Of a stretch of DNA of 23,161 bases, positions 6,630 through 13,565 are shown piece by piece (the stretch's first letter is position 1; each line of letters begins with the position of its first letter). The DNA comes from CAVQUE01 sp046290435 (GTDB taxonomy: Bacteria > Actinomycetota > Acidimicrobiia > Acidimicrobiales > UBA8592): positions 1 through 23,161 of the forward strand of contig JBKAGO010000013.1 in assembly GCA_046290435.1 (NCBI GenBank). Reading direction: 5' to 3'. The position numbers and the translations under genes are program-made. The notes beneath the pieces are model-generated. The model was not told the DNA's origin, searched no databases, and was given only the letters and a program-made list of their open reading frames with translations.

Positions 6630-7073
6630 ATGCAGGGGGCGGAAGCATCACAGGGACCGGGCTGGTGGCAGGCCACCGACGGCAGGTGGTATCCACCCGA
6701 AGCGCAACCCGGCGGCGCGCCCACCACGCCATTGGCCACAGGCGGCCCGGGTTGGCCGGGAGGCCCACCAGGCCTTACCGCGTCTGGAGGTGTCGAGGGG
6801 GAAGGGTTCTTCAAACGGCTCTTCGACGTGTCGATGACCAGCTTCGTGACGCCGAGCATCATCAAGCTGCTCTTCGTCCTGGCGATCATCGGTGTGTCGA
6901 TCGTCTCGGTGATCGTCCTCGTCAGCGGTTTCGCCACGATCGACGAAGACGGCGTGATCCTCGTGATCCTTGCGCCGATCATGTGGCTGCTCGGCATCAT
7001 CTACTGGCGCGTCATCCTCGAACTCGTGATCGTGGTGTTCCGGATCGAGCGCAACACCCGCAACGATCGCTGA
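6630..7073 (+). CDS. DUF4282 membrane protein with WWQ..WYPP N-terminal motif
   Basis: 147 residues. The N-terminus (about 10-26) reads 'GPGWWQATDGRWYPPEAQPG', a short aromatic motif that I associate with actinobacterial, especially acidimicrobial, membrane proteins; it is reminiscent of DUF2510-type leaders. A Gly/Pro-rich linker follows, then the DUF4282 core: 'FFKRLFDVSMTSFVTPSIIKLLFVLAI', two transmembrane helices (about 72-95 and 107-128), and the C-terminal 'RVILELVIVVFRIERNT', a strong family signature. The ATG at 6630 has AGGGGAGGG upstream. The function of DUF4282 is unknown. The gene is monocistronic and converges with the phosphohistidine protein 14 nt away. Confidence 0.85.
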   Translation: MQGAEASQGPGWWQATDGRWYPPEAQPGGAPTTPLATGGPGWPGGPPGLTASGGVEGEGFFKRLFDVSMTSFVTPSIIKLLFVLAIIGVSIVSVIVLVSGFATIDEDGVILVILAPIMWLLGIIYWRVILELVIVVFRIERNTRNDR

Positions 7074-7087
7074 TCGGCTGGGCGCCG

Positions 7088-8641
7088 TCAGGCCGGTCGG
7101 GGGGCCTCGATGCCGGCGTGGACGACGGTGCCGGCGACGGGGTCGACGGTGACGAGGTCGCCGGTCGTGAAGCGCTTCGTGGCGGTCGTGTCGCCGAGCA
7201 CAGCGGGAATGCCGAGCTCGCGGGCGAACACCGCGGCGTGCGAGACGAGGCCGCCCGTCGTCGTGACGATGGCGCCTGCCTCGGCGAGGATCGCGTTCCA
7301 CGACGGGCTGGTGAAGCTCGTGATGACCACGTCGCCCGGCTCGAACGCGGCGTCCGCGAGCACCGGGTCGTCGACCACCAGGGCCCGGCCGGTATGGCAT
7401 CGGGTGCCCACGCCGACAGCGGCGTCGGACCGCACCATGTGGTCGACGGTCGCCAGCTGCGCGGCGCCGATGAGGGCCAGGGGCCGGGGCAGCGCGTGCA
7501 TCGGCGGGATCGCGAAGTCGGGCCCCAGCGTCAGGGGCGCATCGAGGGCCGATCGGGCGGCACGGTCGCGCTGGCGTTCCCGCAGCACCTCGTTCGACGG
7601 CGCCTCGTTCGACAGGGCGTTGTTCGACGGCGAGCCAGACGGCGCTCCCGAGCCCGACGGGGATCCGAGCTCCGCGAGGCGGCCGACGAGCTCGTCGACG
7701 GTTGCTTCGATGGCCAGCGTCGGATCGTCGCAGCCGAGGCGGCGGCCGGTCTCGAGCATCGCCCGTCGCAACAGCCCCATCGGCCACGCGCCGGTGAGGG
7801 CGCCGTTGTCGTCGCGCAGCGGCACCGCGGCGCGGGCGTCGGCGACGAGACCGTCGAGCTCGTCGTGGTCGGCGGTCTCGACGAGTTGACGCAGGTCGAA
7901 GGGCGTGACCTCACGTCGCTCGCCCGACCGCGATCGGCTCGGCAGCTCGCACCACGCGAGGTTGTCGAGGTCGTAGCCGGTGACGAGCTGCCAGTCCGGC
8001 GGGGTGGTGGTGCCCGTCGACTCCGGTGAGGCACCATCCAGGGCGCGCATCGCCACCGTCGCGTCGATGCCCCACTCGGCGCAGCGGGCGATGAGGAGCC
8101 CCACCGGCAACAGGTCGTCGCCGTGGAGTTCGAAGTGGCGGCGGTAGCCGGCGTAGAGGTGCGCTCGGCAGGAGCGGAGGTGCTCGGCGAGGGCGCGATC
8201 GTCGAGTGCCGTCACGTCGATGTCCTGGATGGCGGTGTTGCGCCGCTCCCATTCGAAGCGTTCGGTCTCGAACCAGTGGGCGGCCACGGCGCGCCAGGGT
8301 CGTTCGGTCAGCGCCCGACGGGCGCTGCGGGTGCGGCGGCGGAACTCGGGGTGCAGGCGCGACAGCAGCCACACGGCGGCCACGGGCGGGGTTCGCCGGA
8401 TCTCCCGGGGGCCGGCGATGGGGACGGGCGTGATGTAGAGGTGGCCGTGGACGTAGCCGACGTCGATCGACCGGGCGAGCACGCCGTGGCGTTCCATGCC
8501 GATGGCCATCCCGGCGGGGGCGGTCTCGGCGTAGAGCCGCTGGTACTCGGGGGTGAGGGCATCGGGGAAGTGGTCGGCCAGGCGTTTCCAGCCACCCGGT
8601 CCGGGGGGATCGAAACGTGTCGTGTCGGCGTCGTGGTTCAT
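7088..8641 (-). CDS. PEP-utilising (phosphohistidine swivel) domain protein lacking an ATP-grasp domain
   Basis: 517 residues. The C-terminus (about 430-515) is a PEP-utiliser mobile domain: 'GGLVSHAAVFARELGIPAVLGD' carries the phospho-accepting His at 468, followed by 'TTGDLVTVDPVAGTV'. The N-terminal about 320 residues are helical and resemble the middle, substrate-binding part of rifampin-phosphotransferase-like proteins, with 'WFETERFEWERRN' and 'YAGYRRHFELHGDDLLPVGLLI'. A flexible Ser/Gly/Asn/Pro linker (about 320-350) separates the two. The ATP-grasp (PPDK N-terminal) domain that normally phosphorylates the His is absent, and no room for it exists upstream because the tetR gene overlaps the start (ATGA at 8641-8638). 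It may act with a separate kinase domain or be non-catalytic. A link to rifamycin-type drugs is only a family-based guess. Confidence 0.8.
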   Translation of the reverse strand: MNHDADTTRFDPPGPGGWKRLADHFPDALTPEYQRLYAETAPAGMAIGMERHGVLARSIDVGYVHGHLYITPVPIAGPREIRRTPPVAAVWLLSRLHPEFRRRTRSARRALTERPWRAVAAHWFETERFEWERRNTAIQDIDVTALDDRALAEHLRSCRAHLYAGYRRHFELHGDDLLPVGLLIARCAEWGIDATVAMRALDGASPESTGTTTPPDWQLVTGYDLDNLAWCELPSRSRSGERREVTPFDLRQLVETADHDELDGLVADARAAVPLRDDNGALTGAWPMGLLRRAMLETGRRLGCDDPTLAIEATVDELVGRLAELGSPSGSGAPSGSPSNNALSNEAPSNEVLRERQRDRAARSALDAPLTLGPDFAIPPMHALPRPLALIGAAQLATVDHMVRSDAAVGVGTRCHTGRALVVDDPVLADAAFEPGDVVITSFTSPSWNAILAEAGAIVTTTGGLVSHAAVFARELGIPAVLGDTTATKRFTTGDLVTVDPVAGTVVHAGIEAPRPA

Positions 8642-9249
8642 GGTCGGGCCTCTCGGTCCTCTCGGTCGTGCGCGGATCCGATCTCGGAGCGGGACGCCTC
8701 GATGAGGACGTCGGCCGCCCACCGCGACGCCTCGATGGCGTCGTCGACGGCGAGCCCCTGGCGATCGTGGAGCTCGACCAGAGCGAGTGATCCCGACGTC
8801 AGCAGCAGCAGCGACACCAGCCGGCGGCCTGCCGCCGAATCGGGATCGACGCCACGCTCGCGCACGTGATCGGCCAGGCGCCGGCGGCTGCGGTCGAGCC
8901 TGGCATCGCGCATCTCCCGGCCCGATTCGGACGAGATCTGGTGGCGGAGCAGCGCCATGTTCGTGGCGAAGCTGTGCCACATCGATCGCTGGAACGCGGC
9001 CAGCGGATCGGGCTCGGCGGGATCGAGAGGGTGCATGTCGAGGGCGACACGGGACGGTTCGTCGGCGGCGGCGGCCAGCAGGTCGTCGCGGGTGGGGAAG
9101 TAGCGGTAGATGGTCGCGACCGACACACCCGAACGACGAGCGACCGCGGGCACCGACAGATCGTCCAACGACCCCTCGGCCACCAACTCGAGCACGGCGG
9201 TCAGGACCTTGCGGCGGGTCAGTTCCTTCTGTTCGGCCCGGAGATTCAT
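8638..9249 (-). CDS. TetR-family transcriptional regulator
   Basis: 203 residues. The N-terminal HTH is clear: 'RRKVLTAVLELVAEGSLDDLSVPAVARRSGVSVATIYRYFPTRDDLLAAAAD' (about 12-63), with recognition helix SVATIYRYF. The C-terminal helical domain, which would bind a ligand and dimerise, has no identifiable ligand. It overlaps the downstream phosphohistidine gene by four bases, so both are expressed from one promoter. Three alternating half-sites ATGAGATG/CATCTCAT/ATGAGATG cover the start codon and upstream sequence, a likely self-operator. The regulator therefore probably controls itself and the phosphohistidine protein. Confidence 0.92.
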   Translation of the reverse strand: MNLRAEQKELTRRKVLTAVLELVAEGSLDDLSVPAVARRSGVSVATIYRYFPTRDDLLAAAADEPSRVALDMHPLDPAEPDPLAAFQRSMWHSFATNMALLRHQISSESGREMRDARLDRSRRRLADHVRERGVDPDSAAGRRLVSLLLLTSGSLALVELHDRQGLAVDDAIEASRWAADVLIEASRSEIGSAHDREDREARP

Positions 9250-9274
9250 GAGATGACCATCTCATTATGAGATG
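9248..9274. promoter_or_regulatory. Three-half-site TetR operator
   Basis: ATGAGATG (9248-9255), CATCTCAT (9258-9265) and ATGAGATG (9267-9274) are identical 8-mers in alternating orientation. They form two overlapping perfect palindromes, with 2-bp and 1-bp centres. The array overlaps the tetR start codon (9249-9247). A perfect -35 TTGACA lies on the minus strand at 9284-9279, and CATAAT (9269-9264) within the array is a possible -10 for an alternative register. Confidence 0.7.
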
Positions 9275-9390
9275 GACATGTCAATGGAGCTTGAGTCAGG
9301 GCTGGGGCGGTCGATCGCCGGGTGGGTCCGGTGGGGTGGGGAAGACCTGGCCGGCGGGAGGAGACCCTGTGCCGGAGACGTCGACGAGGT

Positions 9391-9699
9391 TCACCTGCTG
9401 GTCAGCACCAGCGACGCGGTCCGGGTCTCGCCGGGCGCGCCGTCGAGTGTCAGGCTCGACGCCCACGGGTCGCGCAGCTCGCTGCGTTCGAGTGCGGTGT
9501 CGATCGCCTCCTCGATGACGGGCGGGTCGACGATGTCAGTGGCGAACCATGCACCCAGCTCGTCGGGGTCGAGGTTGCGCGTGGGTTCGCGACCGCGCAG
9601 CCCGCCGTCGGCGAAGCAGAGGTCGACCTCTTCGGGGTGCTCGACCGGGCTGACCGCGACGGTGACCGACAGGACCGTCGCCGTCGCCTCGCGGATCAC
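9391..9699 (-). CDS. Small protein of unknown function
   Basis: 102 residues from the GTG at 9699, which has GAGG 8 nt upstream. The frame can be extended to a GTG at 9804, but the additional codons contain CTA, AGA, CGA and several T/A-ending codons unlike the gene body, so the shorter form is preferred. The protein begins with a probable beta-strand (TATVLSVTVAVSPVEH), continues with 'PEEVDLCFADGG' and 'LDPDELGAWFATDIVDPPVIEEAIDTALERSEL' (a helix), and ends in another strand. I do not recognise a family. It has no signal peptide or membrane segment. It is transcribed in the same direction as tetR, about 140 nt upstream of it, but the operator in between suggests separate control. Confidence 0.6.
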   Translation of the reverse strand: MIREATATVLSVTVAVSPVEHPEEVDLCFADGGLRGREPTRNLDPDELGAWFATDIVDPPVIEEAIDTALERSELRDPWASSLTLDGAPGETRTASLVLTSR

Positions 9700-9969
9700 G
9701 ACGTCGCCCTCGGCGCTCGCCGTGACGTGCCTTCGAGCATGACACTCCGTCTCCGGCTGGGCCGGGTCTCGCGATAGGTGGTCGTCCGTCGGATGTGCTC
9801 TCACTGTGACGCAGCGGATCGTTCGGGCGACGGTCCGAGCCGCGCGGATTCGCGAGCTTCGGTTTGCGGGGTTCGTGGCAGAAGATGGGTGGGGCGGAAG
9901 GCTTTGCTACGTTCTGCGGGTAACCGCTCGGCTTCCGGGTGGGCAGGGCGACTCGAGCGGGCTGAAAAC

Positions 9970-10515
9970 ATGGCATGGATCCGACGCATTCTTCTCGCGG
10001 CGGTCCTCGCCGCGGGTCTCCTCTTCTTCGGTGCCGGTTCGGCATCCGCCGGTGAGTGTTGGAAGTTCATCGATGGCGCGTGGCAGGACGTCTGCGCGTC
10101 GCCGGAGCTGCTCGAGCCGTCGCCGCCGGACCCGGTCGACCCGCAGGGTCCCGCTGGCGAACCCGGGCTTCCTGGCGAACCTGGTCTGCCGGGTGAGCAG
10201 GGTCCGCAGGGTGAGCCGGGCCCGCCGGGTGAGCAGGGCCAGCAGGGCGTGCCGGGCGAACCTGGGCTTCCTGGCGAACCTGGTCTGCCGGGTGTGCAGG
10301 GTCCGCCGGGTGAGCAGGGCTCGCCGGGTGAGCAGGGCTCGCCGGGTGAGCAGGGCGTGCAGGGCGCGCCGGGTGAGCCGGGTCTGCCGGGTGAGCCGGG
10401 TCCGCAGGGTGAGCAGGGTGAGCCGGGTGAGCCGGGTGTGCAGGGTGAGCCGGGTGTGCAGGGTGAGCGGGTGTGCAGGGGCGCCGGTGAGGCGGGTGTG
10501 CAGGCTGGCCGGTGA
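9970..10515 (+). CDS. Secreted collagen-like protein, N-terminal part (frame broken)
   Basis: Starts with a clear signal peptide (MAWIRRILLAAVLAAGLLFF, cleavage after ASA at about residue 27). A short Cys-containing segment follows (GECWKFIDGAWQDVC), then 36 uninterrupted Gly-X-Y triplets from 10147 to 10470 (GEP, GLP, GEQ, GVQ and similar). Right after 10470 one C is missing from the repeated word GAGCCGGGTG, the frame leaves the Gly-X-Y register and stops at 10515. The continuation is found in another frame at 10685-11305, so both parts are almost certainly one gene. Such proteins form triple helices on bacterial surfaces; a role in adhesion or as a stalk is inferred from the family. No LPXTG or other wall anchor is seen. 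Confidence 0.75.
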   Translation: MAWIRRILLAAVLAAGLLFFGAGSASAGECWKFIDGAWQDVCASPELLEPSPPDPVDPQGPAGEPGLPGEPGLPGEQGPQGEPGPPGEQGQQGVPGEPGLPGEPGLPGVQGPPGEQGSPGEQGSPGEQGVQGAPGEPGLPGEPGPQGEQGEPGEPGVQGEPGVQGERVCRGAGEAGVQAGR

Positions 10516-10978
10516 GCAGGGTGTGCAGGGCTGGCGGGCCGGGTGTGCCGGGTGTGCAGGGCGGCCGGGTGGCGCCGGGTCCGCCGGTGCGCCGGGTGAG
10601 CCGGGTCCGGAGGGTGCGCCGGGTGAGCAGGGTGTGCAGGGAGCCGGGTGTGCAGGGTGAGCCGGGTGTGCAGGGTGTGCCGGTGTGCAGGTCCGCAGGT
10701 CCGCAGGGTGCGCCGGGTGCGCCGGGTGTGAAGGTGTGCAGGGTGCGCCGGTGAGCAGGGTGCGCCGGGTGGCAGGTGGCCGGGAGCAGGGTGCGCCGGG
10801 TGAGCAGGGTCCGCCGGGTGAGCAGGGTCCGCCGGGTGCGCCGGGTGAGCAGGGTCCGCCGGGTGCGCCGGGTGAGCAGGGTCCGCCGGGTGCGCCGGGT
10901 GAGCAGGGTCCGCCGGGTGAGCAGGGCGCGCCGGGTGAGCAGGGCGCGCCGGGTCCTGTCGGTCCGCAGGGTCCGGCT
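10147..10978 (+). repeat. Gly-X-Y collagen-like nucleotide repeat tract
   Basis: Nine-base words such as GGTGAGCAG, GGTGAGCCG, GGTGTGCAG and GGTCCGCCG are reiterated throughout. Positions 10147-10470 hold 36 triplets in one frame and 10790-10978 hold 21 triplets in the next. Between them (10471-10789, 319 nt) the same words recur but with roughly ten missing or extra bases, mostly G-runs shortened from GGG to GG. The tract is free of stop codons in several frames on both strands, producing long false reading frames. Confidence 0.85.
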
Positions 10979-11305
10979 GGGATCACTCCCGGTACCTGTG
11001 CGGACGGTGTCGTCGTCGGAGTCTCGGCCGATGGCGATCTGATCTGTCGTGCCGCGCCGCAGCTCGTCACCGTCCGGGTCCGAGAACTCCGGCCGGTCTT
11101 CCCTGGCGTCTGGGTAGCCCGGTGTCCTGCGGGATTCCAGGTGACGGGCGGCGGCTTCGAAAACGGAACTTCGCTGGACGTCTTCGCGAGCGAACCGCTT
11201 CCGAGCGACCAGGGCGAGGGCTGGTTCGTCAGCTTCGCTCGTCCTCCGAGCGAACCAGCCTCCGTCTCCGTAACTGCGTTGTGTGCAGCGTTGGTCTGGC
11301 CATGA
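10685..11305 (+). CDS. Collagen-like protein, C-terminal part (frame broken)
   Basis: Continuation of the collagen-like gene. From 10790 it has 21 clean Gly-X-Y triplets, then a beta-rich C-terminal domain of about 105 residues (GITPGTCADGVVVGVSADGD, later 'RCPAGFQVTGGGFENGTSLDVFASEPL' and 'GWFVSFARPPSEPASVSVTALCAALVWP'). The CPxGxxVTGGGF motif is frequent in secreted actinobacterial proteins at the ends of collagen-like stalks, where such domains probably trimerise. The residues before 10790 are frame-shifted repeat and probably not real protein. The intact C-terminus with normal codon use argues that the gene is functional, or was until recently, and that the broken middle may be an assembly artefact. 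Confidence 0.7.
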   Translation: MQVRRSAGCAGCAGCEGVQGAPVSRVRRVAGGREQGAPGEQGPPGEQGPPGAPGEQGPPGAPGEQGPPGAPGEQGPPGEQGAPGEQGAPGPVGPQGPAGITPGTCADGVVVGVSADGDLICRAAPQLVTVRVRELRPVFPGVWVARCPAGFQVTGGGFENGTSLDVFASEPLPSDQGEGWFVSFARPPSEPASVSVTALCAALVWP

Positions 11306-11317
11306 GGTAACCGGATC

Positions 11318-11329
11318 CCGGCGCGCCGG
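11318..11329. other. 12-bp perfect palindrome between convergent genes
   Basis: CCGGCGCGCCGG lies between the stop codons of the collagen-like and lipoprotein genes. It has no loop and no T-run, so it is a weak terminator candidate at best. In GC-rich DNA such words occur by chance. Confidence 0.2.
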
Positions 11330-11361
11330 CGGCCCGACGAGCGACGGGAACGGCTGCGCCG

Positions 11362-13065
11362 CTACTCGAGCACGGTGAGCGTGTCGATCATCGCGTCGAA
11401 CAGTTCGATGTCGGGAACGTCGGTGCGGTCGACGAACTCGAGCACCGTGGCGCTGTCGGCGTGGGTCGCCACGACGACGATGGCGTCGACCCGACCGTCG
11501 CCGTCTGTGTCGGCACGGGCGATGGCGCTTTCGTCGAAGCCCTCGATCGGTGCCGACGAGTCGAACGATGCGGCATCGACCTCGAGGTCGACCTCGTCGG
11601 CGATGACGGCGTCGAGGCTGCGGCCGTCGAGTGCACGGGTCACGAATCGCACACCGATGTCGTCGGCCTGGTCGGCGATGACGCCGGCCGGTCCGTCGGC
11701 GATGAGCCAGTCGGCAGGTATGTCCAGCCCGAACCGGGCGACGGACCCGTCGGGTAGCGCCTGGCTGGAGTTGATCGGGAGCCGATGCAGGAGCCGGGGG
11801 ATGGCGGATTCGTCGAAGGTCAGCGAGTCGCGCATGGCGGTGGCGGCCTCCCAGGATTCCTCGTCGTCGACCTCGGCCCGAGTCTGCACGAGGAAGCGGG
11901 CGTCGACGGCGGTCACCAGGTCCAGCTCGATGCGCACATCGACGGTGGCGCCGCTGACCCGCACGGTGGAACGGTCGCCGATGCCGGCGGTCTCCACGGA
12001 CGCCTGGTCGGGGTCGAGCCCCGCGACGGCGGGGAGCTCGTCTGCCAGCTCGGGGTCGGGCGCATGGGACAGCGGGGCGTCGAGTTGGAAGACCGACACC
12101 GACCCGGAGCCGCCCAGCTGGCGGTACTCGAGGGTCTCGACGAACGACGAGGACGAGAGCTCGCGCGCCTCGGGGAATCCGTCTTCGGTGCTGACCGTCA
12201 GCGCGGTGGCGGAGAAGCGCTGCTCCCAATCGCTCGGCACATCGAGGGCGATGGCACCCGCAGCGTGGTCGACCGTCTCGCGGGTGATCTCGACGGGCTC
12301 GAAGTCGAGCTCCACCCGCTCGGCGAAGGGGTACTCCGCGCCGCTCTCGAGGAACAGGGTGCCCTCGACCACCAGGCGGTGGGTCCCCGGCTCGGTCGGC
12401 ACGAAACCACCTTGGGGGACCGGGTAGACGAGGTGGCCGTCGTCGAGATCGTCGAGGTCGTAGCGGAAGATCTCGTTGTTGGTCCGGCGGTTCTCGGGGT
12501 CGACCAACTCGGATTCCACGCGCAGCTGCCCCGGCTCGGTGATCGGCCCCAGACGGACAAGGAACACCAGCGGCTCGTAGAGCACCGGTTCCGCCTCCGG
12601 GTCGCCGTCGAGCGCTGTGGTGACGAGCTCGAAGGTCAGGCCGGTTTCCTCGTCGAGCAGTTCGGGTCCGGTTCGCTCCTCGCCCCGTGCGGTCGACGCC
12701 GTCGACACGCTGTCGCCGAAGGCGTTGCCGTCGAGTTCGCACGTGGCTGCGGCCTCGCCGGTCGCGGCCGGTGACCCAGGGCCGCCCTGGTCGATGACGC
12801 AGCGGACGAGGCCGGTGGGTTCGGGGTTCTCGACACGCAGCGACACCGAGAACTGGCCGCTGACCTCGACGGGCAGTTCCCACGGGGTGGTCACGGTCTC
12901 CGACACCGGGCCGTCGCCGATGTCGTAGGTGACGACCACCTCACCGCCTTCTGCCAGGGCCGCGAGGGTCAGCTCGAGGGGCTCGTCGGACCCACACCCG
13001 CCGAGCAGGAGAGCCCCGACCAGGCCGGCAGGCGCGAACAAGGAGCGGTATCGGGGGGAGGGCAT
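11362..13065 (-). CDS. Large lipoprotein with MmpS-like N-terminal domain
   Basis: 567 residues. A lipoprotein signal peptide (MPSPRYRSLFAPAGLVGALL) ends in the lipobox LLGGC with Cys24. Residues about 30-100 (EVVVTYDIGDGPVSETVTTP, then 'WELPVEVSGQFSVSLRV' and 'GLVRCVIDQGG') resemble the beta-sandwich of MmpS-type proteins, with the typical Tyr-x-x-x-Asp-Gly, Pro-Trp and Cys-x-Ile-x-x-Gly positions. Two later segments, 'IALDVPSDWEQRFSATAL' and 'FGLDIPADWLIADGPAG', look like a duplicated domain of unknown function. The protein is strongly acidic. It converges with the collagen-like gene and is divergent from the small membrane protein, with an operator-like site in the 74-bp gap. Its role is unknown, perhaps in envelope transport. 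Confidence 0.75.
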   Translation of the reverse strand: MPSPRYRSLFAPAGLVGALLLGGCGSDEPLELTLAALAEGGEVVVTYDIGDGPVSETVTTPWELPVEVSGQFSVSLRVENPEPTGLVRCVIDQGGPGSPAATGEAAATCELDGNAFGDSVSTASTARGEERTGPELLDEETGLTFELVTTALDGDPEAEPVLYEPLVFLVRLGPITEPGQLRVESELVDPENRRTNNEIFRYDLDDLDDGHLVYPVPQGGFVPTEPGTHRLVVEGTLFLESGAEYPFAERVELDFEPVEITRETVDHAAGAIALDVPSDWEQRFSATALTVSTEDGFPEARELSSSSFVETLEYRQLGGSGSVSVFQLDAPLSHAPDPELADELPAVAGLDPDQASVETAGIGDRSTVRVSGATVDVRIELDLVTAVDARFLVQTRAEVDDEESWEAATAMRDSLTFDESAIPRLLHRLPINSSQALPDGSVARFGLDIPADWLIADGPAGVIADQADDIGVRFVTRALDGRSLDAVIADEVDLEVDAASFDSSAPIEGFDESAIARADTDGDGRVDAIVVVATHADSATVLEFVDRTDVPDIELFDAMIDTLTVLE

Positions 13066-13110
13066 GGCAGGCCGGACGACAGCGGGCGTCCGCGGTTACG
13101 GCCAGCCCGC

Positions 13111-13130
13111 GACCGAACACTTCGTCGGTC
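13111..13130. promoter_or_regulatory. Operator-like site A (lipoprotein/small protein intergenic)
   Basis: GACCGAACACTTCGTCGGTC has 6-bp inverted arms GACCGA/TCGGTC. It matches 17 of 20 bases of a second site at 13489-13508 before the tetR gene. It sits in the 74-bp gap between the divergent lipoprotein and small membrane protein genes, directly upstream of the AAGGAGG (13131-13137) of the latter. Confidence 0.6.
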
Positions 13131-13145
13131 AAGGAGGCCATGCGC

Positions 13146-13445
13146 GTGCCGACCGAGAACCTGGGGCCGGCGCCGGGGATGCGTCGGCTCGAGATGGCAC
13201 ACGGGACGAAGGATCAGGCGATGGAGAAGTCGAGTCGGGACGACGACTACCCGCGGCGGGCAGCCATGGCGATCGCCGCCTGCGCATTGGCGATGGCCGT
13301 GGCGATCTGGCTCGTCGTGGCCACGGGCGTGCAGCCGTCTGCGGGATCCGTTCCACCGGGGCCCGACCGCGACGGGTCCGCCGAGCCCGTGGCAGTCGAT
13401 GCCGCTTCGGCACGGGTCGGGCTCCACAGGGTCGCCGCCAGGTAG
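13146..13445 (+). CDS. Small single-pass membrane protein
   Basis: 99 residues from the GTG at 13146, which has a perfect AAGGAGG at 8-nt spacing; an ATG at 13140 lies too close (2 nt) to that site. Another possible start is the ATG at 13221 with AAGGA upstream. The hydrophilic N-terminus ends in 'SSRDDDYPRRAA', followed by one membrane helix (MAIAACALAMAVAIWLVVAT) and a Pro/Asp-rich tail that probably lies outside. I recognise no family. It sits between two matching operator-like sites and just before the tetR gene, so it is probably under that regulator. Confidence 0.6.
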   Translation: MPTENLGPAPGMRRLEMAHGTKDQAMEKSSRDDDYPRRAAMAIAACALAMAVAIWLVVATGVQPSAGSVPPGPDRDGSAEPVAVDAASARVGLHRVAAR

Positions 13446-13488
13446 ACCCCTGCCCGACGAAGGCCCGCCGGCAAGGACTGCGACGGCC

Positions 13489-13508
13489 GACCGAACAAAT
13501 CGTCGGTT
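13489..13508. promoter_or_regulatory. Operator-like site B (upstream of tetR)
   Basis: GACCGAACAAATCGTCGGTT shares 17 of 20 bases with site A at 13111-13130, and keeps the GACCGA left arm and five of six bases of the right arm. It lies about 57 bp before the tetR start. A TACTCT (13540-13545) between them is a possible -10. Confidence 0.6.
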
Positions 13509-13565
13509 TTTGCGGCGAGGGGTGCGCATCGGCGGGTCCTACTCTCTGTGCGGCGGGAGAACGGG

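Noticed and set aside
4729..6768. 679-codon minus-strand frame opposite the sigma/Kelch genes
   Set aside because: Antisense to two strongly supported genes and of typical GC-shadow composition.
9272..9742. Plus-strand frame starting inside the tetR operator
   Set aside because: Its start overlaps the operator and it lacks a ribosome binding site; the minus strand of the same stretch has far better codon use and a plausible protein.
9806..10660. Plus-strand open frame rich in RVSRVRRV repeats
   Set aside because: This is the shifted reading of the Gly-X-Y repeat; the true frame has the signal peptide and collagen triplets.
10067..12883. A 938-codon open frame on the minus strand across the collagen-like and lipoprotein genes
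   Set aside because: It is antisense to two well-supported genes, consists of Arg/Pro/His-rich low-complexity sequence, and is open only because the Gly-X-Y repeats and GC-rich codons lack stops in this frame.
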